From: Actinomycetes bacterium | GTDB lineage: Bacteria; Actinomycetota; Acidimicrobiia; Acidimicrobiales; Microtrichaceae | DNA length: 9,142 bases | Assembly: GCA_023427825.1 (NCBI GenBank) | Contig: JAEZAI010000270.1 | Coordinates: forward strand, 1 to 9,142 | Direction of reading: 5' to 3' | In this document: one piece after another, positions 1 to 6,508 of the stretch | Layout of the letters: each line of letters opens with the position of its first letter | Position numbering within the stretch: the stretch's first letter is position 1 | Program-made: the position numbers and the translations under genes | The notes under the pieces: generated by a model | Databases searched by the model: none | What the model saw: the letters and a program-made list of their open reading frames with translations, nothing else | Told to the model about the DNA's origin: nothing

Positions 1-1352
1 GCGTCGGCGAGCTGCTCCTGCTCGCGGGCGGGGATCCCGGGGTTGCCCACGACCATGTCGGTGAACGTGAACGACAGCACGGCGAGCAGGATCCCGCCGG
101 CGAACGCCAGGCCGAACGACAGCCCGAAGTTGCCCGCCGCGGAGTTCACACCGGCGGCCTCGCTCACACGGGCCTCGTCGACCGGGGCGAGCGTGTAGTT
201 GTTCAGCTGCGAGACCAGCAGCCCCAGGCCCGTCCCGGCGACCGCGAGCGGCAGGACGAGCCACCACCCGCTGTCGATCCTGGGGACGAGCGGGATGATC
301 ACGCCCATGCCGACCAGCGTGGTGAGGAAGCCGACGCGGATGATCGACGCAGGCCGACGGTCACCGGCGCGCCGGCCCGCCAGGAGCGCAGCGCCGAACA
401 TGCTCAGCGACAGGGGCGCCAGGGCCAGGCCCGCCTGCATGGCGTCGTACTCCAGCGTCATCTGGAGGAACAGCGGCAGGGCGATCATGGCGCCGCCGAG
501 CGTGACCTGCTGCAGCATCTGACCGGTGACGCCGGCCGTGAAGTTGGCGTGGCGGAACAGGTCGGGGTCGATCAGCGCCGGGCGGCCGCTGCGTCGGGCC
601 CGGACGAGCCACCACGCGAGGACGGCCAGCGCGGCCGCGCCGATCGCGATCGTGAGGCCGACCGCTTCGCCGCCCTCCTGCCACAGCAGGATGCCGAGCA
701 CGACGCCGCCCATGCCGAGGACGGACAGGATCGCTCCCGGGACGTCGATGCTGCGGTCGCCCGTGAAGGGCACGTCGCGGACGAGACCGATCTGGCTGAG
801 CACGACGGCGATGATCACCACCTCCAGACCGAAGCCCACTCGCCACGACAGGTAGGTGGTGACGAAGCCGCCCAGGAGCGGTCCGACCGCGGCGGCGATC
901 GCCGCGGACGCGCCGACGAGCGCATAGGCCTGACGCTGCGCGGCACCGGTGAAGTTGCCTTGGATCAACGACTGCATGGCCGGCAGCAACAGCGACGCGC
1001 CCAGGCCGCCGATGATCGCCCAGAACACGACGATCGCCGTGAGGCTCTGCGCCAGCACCATGGCGAGCGCGCCGGTCGCGTAGGCGCAGAGGCCGACCAC
1101 GTACGCCCGCTTGCGGCCGATCAGGTCGCCGACCTTGCTGTTGATGAGGATGAAGGCGGCGGACACCAGGGCCTCGAGCGCGATCGCCGCCTGCACGCCG
1201 CTCGCGGTGGTGTCCAGGTCGCGGATCACCGCTGCGATCGACACGTTCATGAGCGACGTGTCCACGACGAGCACGAACATGGCCATGGCGAGGAGGATCG
1301 CGAGCCGTCGCTGGCCCGCCTCCGCCGGATGCTCCGGTGCTCCTGCGCTCAC
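1..1352 (-). CDS. MFS transporter, DHA2 (EmrB/QacA-like) drug exporter, 3' end cut by window
   Basis: Inner-membrane proton-driven exporter; the substrate cannot be read from sequence. About 450 residues are visible and are almost entirely hydrophobic helices. Family motifs are in order: the first-helix DHA2 motif (VVDTSLMNVSIAAV, residues 29-42), motif A in the TM2-TM3 loop (GDLIGRKRAY, 75-84), the GLGASLLLPA stretch (116-125), and antiporter motif C ending in VGPLLGG (about 147-162) followed by SWRVGF. Family members are usually about 470-530 residues, so roughly the last helix and tail lie beyond position 1. The GTG start at 1352 is chosen because AGGAGG lies 6 nt upstream (1364-1359) and the N-terminus leads straight into TM1. 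It is divergent from the pilin operon and shares its 170-bp upstream region, which holds inverted repeats. I see no reason to think it belongs functionally with the pilins. Confidence 0.92.
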   Translation of the reverse strand, partial: MSAGAPEHPAEAGQRRLAILLAMAMFVLVVDTSLMNVSIAAVIRDLDTTASGVQAAIALEALVSAAFILINSKVGDLIGRKRAYVVGLCAYATGALAMVLAQSLTAIVVFWAIIGGLGASLLLPAMQSLIQGNFTGAAQRQAYALVGASAAIAAAVGPLLGGFVTTYLSWRVGFGLEVVIIAVVLSQIGLVRDVPFTGDRSIDVPGAILSVLGMGGVVLGILLWQEGGEAVGLTIAIGAAALAVLAWWLVRARRSGRPALIDPDLFRHANFTAGVTGQMLQQVTLGGAMIALPLFLQMTLEYDAMQAGLALAPLSLSMFGAALLAGRRAGDRRPASIIRVGFLTTLVGMGVIIPLVPRIDSGWWLVLPLAVAGTGLGLLVSQLNNYTLAPVDEARVSEAAGVNSAAGNFGLSFGLAFAGGILLAVLSFTFTDMVVGNPGIPAREQEQLAD

Positions 1353-1426
1353 GTCACCCCTCCTACCGGTCCGCCCTGTCTAGCCCGTCGGTGGTCGACG
1401 CCTGCGATCTCCTGCGGTCCCCCGGT

Positions 1427-1485
1427 GGGTGAGTTCACCCGCGGAGTGGTGGGCCGGCCGCTCCGGGTGCTGGGCGAGTTCACCC
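1427..1485. promoter_or_regulatory. Twin inverted repeats, candidate operator pair
   Basis: Two 14-bp sites differ by one base: GGGTGAGTTCACCC (1427-1440, perfect 6-bp arms around GT) and GGGCGAGTTCACCC (1472-1485). Their centres are 45 bp apart. The second site ends one base before the -35 box proposed for the pilin operon, a position suited to a repressor. The pair lies between divergent genes, so it could act on either. The binding protein is unknown. The repeats are seen directly; the operator role is inferred. Confidence 0.5.
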
Positions 1486-1515
1486 GGTGACGTTTCGTCA
1501 CCGACCGTTTAGCCT
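1486..1515 (+). promoter_or_regulatory. Promoter of the pilin-like operon, with hairpin over the -35
   Basis: A -35-like GTGACG (1487-1492, 4 of 6 matching TTGACA) and a -10-like TAGCCT (1510-1515) are 17 bp apart. The -10 ends 7 nt before the ATG at 1523, so transcription would begin at or next to the start codon (leaderless). No Shine-Dalgarno sequence is present. The -35 lies inside a perfect 7-bp inverted repeat with a TTT loop (GGTGACG-TTT-CGTCACC, 1486-1502), which could be a regulator site. Confidence 0.5.
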
Positions 1516-1522
1516 CACTCCC

Positions 1523-2877
1523 ATGCGGAGAGGCAGCCGTCACCGCGACGCGGCCGCTTCACCCTGATCGAGGTGCTGGTCACGATCGTGATCGTCGCGC
1601 TCATCGGCGTGGCCGTCTTCGCCATCAGCCTCACCGGTGTCATCGGGATCAAGGACGCCAGCCACGAGCGCCAGCAGGAGGCCACCACTGCGCAGTGGTC
1701 CTCGATCAAGTTCGCGAGGGACGTGCAGGGGGCACGGGCGGTGGGCGATCCCTGCGGTTCCGGGGGGACCCACCTGGTGACGCTGGTGGCGTCGGACCGC
1801 TCGACGCGCATCGAGTACCGCACGTCCGAGCAGCCCGACGGTCGCCACGTGCTGACCCGGGCGAAGTACGACGGCCAATCGTGCGCGGTGGTCCAGGCGC
1901 CGCAACGGGTCGTCGGCGATCTGGACTCCGCCCCCTCGGTGACGTGTGAGTTGATCGACGGCACCGTCGGAGCGTGCACTGCCGGTGAACCGCGCCGGGT
2001 GACGCTGCAGATCTCGCGGACCTCGGCGTTCGGGTTCGAGCTCGACGGTGCCAGCCGGCTCGTCGAGCCCGACAGCACGGAACCGCCGCTCGAGGTCCCC
2101 ACCTTCGTCGCACTCGGCGGCGACACGCCCTTCGAAGCCGGCGGCAACAGCCAGCTGCAGGTCATCGGCAACGCGCTGATCAATCGCCCGACGTCGGGAT
2201 CACCGGCGGTGCGCCTGTCGGGCGGACCGGGAAGCCCCGGCAACCCGGCCTCGTACCGTTTGCGCGTGTCCGGCGAGTTCGAGCTCCAGGCCGGCGCGTC
2301 GTGCGTCGGTTGCCCGACCCACTCCGACAAGCAGCCGGGCACCTTCCAGACGCGCCTGCTCGACCCCCTGCGGTTCCTGCCCGCGCCCAACACGTCCGCG
2401 TTGCCCACCCGGACGAACTGCCCGGTCCAGAACGGCGTGCGCGTCTGCGAACCGGGCATCTACACGACCGAGTTCCCGCCGTCGGCGGGCGGCGGCGGCG
2501 TGAAGGACTTCGAACTGCTGCCCGGCACCTACGTGCTGCGGGCCGGCATGAAGGTCAACAACGGGTCGGTCGTGGGTTCCGACGTCCTCATCTACAACGA
2601 GGTCGGGAACGTCAAGGTGACCGGCGCCGACATCGACCTGTCGCCCCAGAGCTCCGGCACCTACACCGGCATCCTCTTCTTCCAGGCCCGGACCAACTCC
2701 GCGGTGTTCGAGATCGTCGGAAATGCGCAGCTCGCGTCCTTGCTCGGAACGATCTACGCGCCGGCGTCCGCGAGCGTCGTGCTCGGCGGCGGTGGCGGCG
2801 AGCTGCGCGTGGGACGCGTGATCGGGCAGAACCTGGAGACGTCGGGCGGCGGGACGGTGATCGTCGATGGCAGCTGA
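1523..2877 (+). CDS. Prepilin-like protein with C-terminal beta-rich domain, apparently frameshifted at the cleavage site
   Basis: Probable pilin or pseudopilin, exported and anchored by its N-terminal helix. From 1558 the frame reads FTLIEVLVTIVIVALIGVAV, a textbook type IV prepilin helix with Glu at +5, and stays open to TGA at 2875. That frame has no ATG, GTG or TTG between the in-frame TAG at 1510 and the GTG at 1573, which lies inside the helix. The well-placed ATG at 1523 is in another frame and stops at 1565. One extra G at 1556 would join them, giving MRRGSRHRDAA-G|FTLIE with Gly at -1, about 451 aa. The C-terminal ~150 residues (GIYTTEF, PGTYVLRAG, GTYTGILFFQAR, LLGTIYAPAS, Gly-rich turns) resemble beta-helical domains found in TadG/PilX-type pilus proteins. 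It overlaps the next gene by 11 bp. An annotation without the fix would start at 1573 and lose the cleavage site. Confidence 0.8.
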
Positions 2878-3334
2878 GCCCGCGCCTCGTCGTCGAACCC
2901 AGCGGGGCGAGACCCTGATCGAGTCCCTCATCGCGATCGTCGTGCTGTCCGTGGTCGCCGCCGCGGCCTACGCCGGGCTCCGCACCGCGATCACGGTGAG
3001 CGCCCAGCACAAGGAGACCGCGGTGGCCGAGACGCTGCTGCGCACCGCGGCGGAGCGCCTGCAGGACCCCACGTCGGCCTATGTGCCGCTGGCTGGGTGC
3101 GCCGGCGCCGGCACCTACACCGGCCTGCCGACGCGAGCCGGCTACGGCCCGATCGCCGTGGAGGTCCGGTTCTGGACCCCGCCGTCGAACGTGGCCGTCA
3201 CCTCGCTGCCGGTGGAGTTCCAGCCCGCCGGCACCTGTCCTCCGTCCGACCCCGGGCTGCAGGCGATCGAGCTCAGCGTGCAGACACCCCAGGGCCACGT
3301 CGAGCGCCTCGAGATCGTGAAGCGGGCCTCGTGA
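2867..3334 (+). CDS. Minor prepilin-like protein (PilV/GspI type)
   Basis: Small 155-aa protein, predicted to be cut by prepilin peptidase and built into a pilus or pseudopilus. The N-terminus is a basic leader (PRRRTQR) followed by G14|ETLIESLIAIVVLSVVAAAAY: Gly at -1, Glu at +5 (E19) and a single hydrophobic helix to about residue 36. Residue +1 is Glu instead of the usual Phe, as in some minor pilins. The short soluble domain has two cysteines (LAGCAGAG and PAGTCPP) that could pair, and its length fits the PilV/GspI class. The ATG at 2867 lies inside the end of the upstream gene and no clear Shine-Dalgarno is seen, so translational coupling is likely. The stop overlaps the next start by one base (TGATG). 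The pilin-class call is firm; the exact subunit assignment is not. Confidence 0.8.
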   Translation: MAAEPAPRRRTQRGETLIESLIAIVVLSVVAAAAYAGLRTAITVSAQHKETAVAETLLRTAAERLQDPTSAYVPLAGCAGAGTYTGLPTRAGYGPIAVEVRFWTPPSNVAVTSLPVEFQPAGTCPPSDPGLQAIELSVQTPQGHVERLEIVKRAS

Positions 3335-4293
3335 TGCGGCGCCGTGCGCACCGGGGGCAGTCCGGCGCCTCGCTCGTGCTCGTGCTCGCCGTGGTGGCGT
3401 TCCTCGCCCTGCTCGTCCCGGCGGTCCTGGGCATGGTCGCCCTGGGACCGCGCATCACCAAGCCGGTGCTCGAGGACCGCCGCGAGCTCTACGCAGCGAG
3501 CAGCGCGATCGACGCCGCGGTCGAGCTGGGCAGGAGCAACCCCGACATCGCCGTGCCCGGCGGCCCGTGCCCCACCCAGGTGCTCGACATCGACGGGCTC
3601 CGGGTGACCGTCACCTGCGACTGGGACCAGAACTTCCCGAGCAACGGCTGCCTCTACCTCGACCGGTTCGCCACCTACACCGCCGAGGTCATCGAGCCAG
3701 GTCAAAGCGAGGTCCTCGCCCGCACGAGCGCCGAGGTGGTGTACCGCTTCCACCTCGACTCGGACCCGACGGTCGAGATCCGGCAGTGGGATCCCGACGC
3801 CACGGGACCGGTGACGACCACGCCACTGCCGGAGTGCAGCACTGCGTCGACCACGACCACCTCGACGACGACCACGACGACCGTGCCGACGACCACCTCC
3901 ACGGCGTCGACCACGACGATCCCGCCGACGACCACCGTCGCGCCCAGCACGGCCGTGTACGCGAAGTGGCTCACGCCGGGGACCGAGGCACGGAACGGCA
4001 ACAAGTGGCGAGCGGTCGGTCCGATGGAGGTCATGCGCGACGGCAACGTCCCGGTCGCGAACGCCTCGGTCGTCGTCGCCGTCGAGTACGTCCAGAACGG
4101 CTCGCCGGCGTGGAAGCGGGACCCCGATGTCCTCGGTGTGACGAACCAGACGGGGTCGGTCACCTTCCACTCTCCCGAGTACGGGAACAACGTGTCCGCC
4201 GTCCGCTTCACGGTCATCTCGGTGACGTCACCGGGTCTGGTCTGGCAGTCGGCAGCGAACCCGGTGGCCACACCGACGATCCTCAAGCCCTGA
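3334..4293 (+). CDS. PilX/GspK-like protein with Thr-rich stalk and C-terminal Ig-like domain
   Basis: A 319-aa probable surface protein in the pilin operon. The start at 3334 follows directly from the upstream stop (TGATG); an open frame reaches further upstream but only inside the preceding gene. N-terminus: basic leader, then G11|ASLVLVLAVVAFLALLVPAVL, a prepilin-like helix without Glu at +5. GspK pseudopilins also lack it, and PilX-type N-termini look similar. A Cys-containing domain follows (about 45-165; PCPTQ, TCDWD, NGCLYL). Residues 169-207 are a Thr/Ser/Pro linker. The last ~110 residues (about 208-319) show an Ig-like pattern: VMRDGNVPVANASVVVAVEY, then TNQTGSVTFHSPE, then VRFTVISVTSPGLVW. 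This resembles the G-x-PVxxAxV/TxxxGxxxF signature of BIG-type domains. It may be a tip or adhesive subunit; that role is inference. Processing at G11 is plausible, not certain. Confidence 0.75.
   Translation: MRRRAHRGQSGASLVLVLAVVAFLALLVPAVLGMVALGPRITKPVLEDRRELYAASSAIDAAVELGRSNPDIAVPGGPCPTQVLDIDGLRVTVTCDWDQNFPSNGCLYLDRFATYTAEVIEPGQSEVLARTSAEVVYRFHLDSDPTVEIRQWDPDATGPVTTTPLPECSTASTTTTSTTTTTTVPTTTSTASTTTIPPTTTVAPSTAVYAKWLTPGTEARNGNKWRAVGPMEVMRDGNVPVANASVVVAVEYVQNGSPAWKRDPDVLGVTNQTGSVTFHSPEYGNNVSAVRFTVISVTSPGLVWQSAANPVATPTILKP
3838..3954 (+). repeat. Low-complexity ACC/ACG (Thr) repeat coding for a linker
   Basis: Imperfect run of Thr codons (ACC, ACG) broken by Ser, Pro, Val and Ala, coding for residues 169-207 of the PilX/GspK-like protein (for example STTTTTTVPTTT). 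Such stalks in actinobacterial surface proteins extend a domain away from the membrane and are often O-glycosylated. The tract is prone to length change between strains by slippage. Confidence 0.85.
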
Positions 4294-4302
4294 CGTCCGT
4301 CC

Positions 4303-4331
4303 GTCACGGGTGCACGGGTCGGTCCTAGCCT
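4303..4331 (+). promoter_or_regulatory. Leaderless promoter of the LLM oxidoreductase gene
   Basis: The -10-like TAGCCT (4326-4331) is identical to the one before the pilin operon and ends 6 nt before the GTG at 4338. A weak -35-like GTCACG (4303-4308, 3 of 6) lies 17 bp upstream. There is no Shine-Dalgarno sequence, so a leaderless mRNA is likely. The whole gap after the pilin operon is only 44 bp. Confidence 0.5.
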
Positions 4332-4337
4332 CGTCCC

Positions 4338-5249
4338 GTGCGCTACGGGATCAACGGTTCAGGTCGGATGCTCACACACGGGGTGCCCGGGGTCCTCGAC
4401 GGCCTGGGCGAGGCGGAGGCGGCCGGCTTCGCCACGTACTGGGTGGCGCAGGTCGGGCTCATCGACGCCCTCACGCTCATCGGCGCCCACGGCGACACCG
4501 GCTCGTCGATGGAGATCGGCACCGCCGTCATCTCCACGTGGGAGCGCCACCCGCACATGCTCGCTGCGCAGGCCCTGACCACCCAGGCCCTCATCGGCGA
4601 CCGGCTGATCGTGGGCATCGGCGTGAACCACCAGCCGCACGTGGAGCAGAGCCTGCGGCTGCCCTGGCACAAGCCGGTCCGCCACATGATCGACTACCTG
4701 GCGATCCTGAGCGACCTGCTGACCACGGGCAGCGCGTCGTACCAGGGCGAGGCGTGGTCGTTCGAGGGCGAGGGCGTTCGCCCGTCCGAGGGCGTACCCA
4801 AGGTGATGATCGCCGCGCTCGGCGACCAGATGCTGCGTCTCGCCGGCCGCAGGACCGACGGCACGATCCTCTGGTGCGTCGGCCCGCGGACGATCCAGAC
4901 GCACATCGCACCGGTCATCAACGACGCCGCCGCTGCGGCGGACCGTCCGGCGCCGTCGATCGTGTGCTCGATCCCGGTGTGGGTCACCGACGATCCGGCG
5001 CCGGCCCGCGAGTTCCTGGGGACGATCCTGGCCGACTACGCGTCGCTGCCGAGCTACCGGGCGATGATGGACATCGAGGGGGTGCCCGGACTGGGCGAGC
5101 TGTCGATCGTGGGGAACGAGGAGTTCGTCCGCGAGCAGCTGGGCCGGATCGAGGCCTCGGGCGCCACGGACTTCACGCCGGTCCCCATGGGCGGCAACCC
5201 CGACGAGGAGGCCCGCACCATGGCGGTCCTGACCGCCGCCATGGGCTGA
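4338..5249 (+). CDS. LLM-class, probably F420-dependent, flavin-family oxidoreductase
   Basis: A 303-aa luciferase-like monooxygenase-fold enzyme, cytoplasmic. The N-terminus MRYGINGSG is the first barrel strand, and residues 93-99 (GIGVNHQ) match the cofactor-side G-x-G-x-(S/N)-H loop of the family. LPWHKPVRHMIDYLAILSDLL (about 108-128) corresponds to the family's conserved arginine/helix segment. VPKVMIAALGDQMLRLAGRRTDGTILW (about 153-179) is the typical barrel strand followed by 'A-G-x-x-x-D-G'. The length is close to the usual 280-350. Actinobacterial enzymes of this subgroup usually take coenzyme F420, hence the call; FMN use cannot be excluded, and the substrate is unknown. The GTG at 4338 is preferred because of the adjacent -10 box. 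The gene ends 50 bp before the ferritin-like gene on the same strand, probably in one transcript. Confidence 0.88.
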   Translation: MRYGINGSGRMLTHGVPGVLDGLGEAEAAGFATYWVAQVGLIDALTLIGAHGDTGSSMEIGTAVISTWERHPHMLAAQALTTQALIGDRLIVGIGVNHQPHVEQSLRLPWHKPVRHMIDYLAILSDLLTTGSASYQGEAWSFEGEGVRPSEGVPKVMIAALGDQMLRLAGRRTDGTILWCVGPRTIQTHIAPVINDAAAAADRPAPSIVCSIPVWVTDDPAPAREFLGTILADYASLPSYRAMMDIEGVPGLGELSIVGNEEFVREQLGRIEASGATDFTPVPMGGNPDEEARTMAVLTAAMG

Positions 5250-5285
5250 GCGCACGTCTGGTCCGAGAGCGCGAACAAGGCCAGC

Positions 5286-5293
5286 GGGGAGGG
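5286..5293 (+). promoter_or_regulatory. Strong ribosome binding site that sets the start of the ferritin-like gene
   Basis: GGGGAGGG lies 6 nt before the GTG at 5300. The frame is open far upstream, so this site decides the start. It is the only strong purine-rich Shine-Dalgarno on the plus strand; the first genes of operons have none. Confidence 0.7.
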
Positions 5294-5299
5294 ACGCAG

Positions 5300-6385
5300 G
5301 TGGCCCGAGAGGACGGACCGGACGGAGCGTCGGTCGACACGACACCGCGCGACGCGCGACGGGTGGGGATCACCACGCTCGAGGACCTGCGTGAGCACCT
5401 GCAGTGGGCGATCGAGCTGGAGCACGCCACGATCCCTCCGTACCTGTGCGCGCTCTACTCGCTCGACGCGGATCGGAACCTGGACGCGGTCGAGATCCTC
5501 CACAGCATCTTCCTGGAGGAGATGCTGCACTTGGCGCTCACGGCGAACCTGCTGAACGCGGTCGGCGGGCGGGCGGCGCTCGACACACCCCGGCTGATGC
5601 CGGGCGGCCCGCGGACGCTCCCCCACCGGGATCCGCCGCTCACGCTGTCGCTGCTGCCGTTCGGCCCGGAGGCGCTCGATCTGTTCCTGGAGATCGAGCG
5701 GCCGTGCGCACCCGATGCACCGCCGCAGGCGGACTGCTACCTGACGATCGGCCAGTTCTACGAGGCCATCCGCGCCGGCCTCCTCGGCCTGGTCGACGAG
5801 CTCGGCCCTGCCACGGTGTTCTGCGGCGACCCGTCCCGCCAGCTCGCCGACGACCAGTTCAGGGGCAGTCCCGGTCGGATCTTCGAGGTCACCGGCCTCG
5901 ACTCCGCCGTCGAGGCGCTCGACCTCATCGTCCACCAGGGCGAGGGCACCGGCCACGTGGAGGTGTGGGACGGCGACCACGACATGTTCCACCCGGAGCG
6001 CCGGGCGGTCGGCCACTTCTACCGACTCCAGCAGCTCGTGCTCGGGCGTCGGTACCGGCCCGGCGACACGCCCACGAGCGGGCCGAGCGGCGACCCGATC
6101 ACGATCGACTGGGACGGCGTGAGCCCCATGCGCCGAGCCCCCCGGACCGCGGAGCGCCCCGAGGGCCCCATCCGCGCCGCGATGGACCTGTTCAACGCGA
6201 CCTACGCGACCGTGCTGAACCGGCTGGAGCAGGCGTTCGACGGCCGCCCGGAGCAGTTCGGCTCTGCGGTGTCGGCCATGTTCCACGTCAGGACCAATGC
6301 GGTGACGCTGATGTCGATGACGATCGAGGGATCCCAGGAGACCGCAGGCCCGAGCTTCGAGTACATCCCGCCCGAGCGCCGCTGA
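5300..6385 (+). CDS. Ferritin-like protein of the VioB/RebD (iminophenyl-pyruvate dimer synthase domain) family
   Basis: A 361-aa helical-bundle metalloprotein. The first conserved block is WAIELEHATIPPYLCALYS (residues 37-55, with E39, E41 and H42), and the second is LEEMLHLALTANLLNAVGG (E73, E74, H77). Further blocks are LFLEIERP, LTIGQFYEAI, HQGEGTGH (E215) and GHFYRLQQL (H239). Paired E-x-E-H and EExxH, then QGEG and H-x-Y-R, follow the pattern of the Pfam ferritin-like domain that lies within VioB/RebD, the enzymes that couple imino acids in violacein and rebeccamycin synthesis. Most stand-alone members have no known reaction. No VioA/RebO-type amino-acid oxidase is in view, so bis-indole synthesis is not supported. 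An upstream F420-type oxidoreductase is the likely partner. The intact acidic/His residues suggest that a metal site is retained. Confidence 0.85.
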   Translation: MAREDGPDGASVDTTPRDARRVGITTLEDLREHLQWAIELEHATIPPYLCALYSLDADRNLDAVEILHSIFLEEMLHLALTANLLNAVGGRAALDTPRLMPGGPRTLPHRDPPLTLSLLPFGPEALDLFLEIERPCAPDAPPQADCYLTIGQFYEAIRAGLLGLVDELGPATVFCGDPSRQLADDQFRGSPGRIFEVTGLDSAVEALDLIVHQGEGTGHVEVWDGDHDMFHPERRAVGHFYRLQQLVLGRRYRPGDTPTSGPSGDPITIDWDGVSPMRRAPRTAERPEGPIRAAMDLFNATYATVLNRLEQAFDGRPEQFGSAVSAMFHVRTNAVTLMSMTIEGSQETAGPSFEYIPPERR

Positions 6386-6411
6386 CCCACCCGCTTCGTC
6401 GTGCAGAGCCC

Positions 6412-6437
6412 GGTCGGTCCGATGCGGATGCCCGACT
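6412..6437 (+). terminator. Possible imperfect hairpin after the ferritin-like gene
   Basis: GTCGG (6413-6417) pairs with CCGAC (6432-6436), and inside it TCCG (6418-6421) pairs with CGGA (6425-6428) around an ATG loop, leaving a 3-nt bulge. It sits 27 nt after the stop, but no T-run follows, so a classic intrinsic terminator is not shown. The rest of 6386-6508 holds only the next promoter region and no gene that I can see. Confidence 0.25.
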
Positions 6438-6474
6438 GTCGACCCCGCCCTCGATCCCGGCGGCGAGATCCAGA

Positions 6475-6486
6475 AACACCTGTGTT
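6475..6486. promoter_or_regulatory. Palindrome AACAC-CT-GTGTT, candidate TetR operator
   Basis: Perfect 5-bp arms around CT, placed over the -35 region of the SDR promoter (its -10 begins at 6496). The operon downstream ends with a TetR-family gene, and such regulators commonly bind short palindromes in their own operon promoter. The palindrome is seen directly; the link to this TetR is inferred. Confidence 0.45.
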
Positions 6487-6495
6487 CGCAGATGG

Positions 6496-6501
6496 TACGG
6501 T
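6496..6501 (+). promoter_or_regulatory. -10 box of the SDR-CMD-TetR operon (leaderless)
   Basis: TACGGT ends 7 nt before the ATG at 6509, the same geometry as the boxes at 1510 and 4326. The best -35 at 17 bp is GAAACA (6473-6478, 3 of 6), which overlaps the palindrome. No Shine-Dalgarno precedes the ATG. Confidence 0.5.
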
Positions 6502-6508
6502 CGAGCCC

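Noticed and set aside
549..1490. A 313-codon plus-strand open frame over the MFS gene
   Set aside because: Its translation is Arg/Asp/Glu/His-rich low-complexity sequence; the opposite strand codes for clear MFS motifs A and C.
1523..1575. Programmed ribosomal frameshifting to express the first pilin gene
   Set aside because: There is no slippery heptamer in GCG GCC GCT TCA, and a -1 slip would give Arg, not the needed Gly, before FTLIE. A deleted G explains the pattern better.
3142..4170. A 342-codon minus-strand open frame opposite the pilin-like genes
   Set aside because: It is rich in Arg, Gly, Asp and His, mirrors the Thr-codon repeat, and overlaps two supported genes.
4310..5299. Upstream extension of the ferritin-like frame to 4310, suggesting a larger fusion protein
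   Set aside because: This stretch is the LLM gene in another frame and gives Arg/Gly-rich sequence. A strong Shine-Dalgarno at 5286 marks the real start at 5300.
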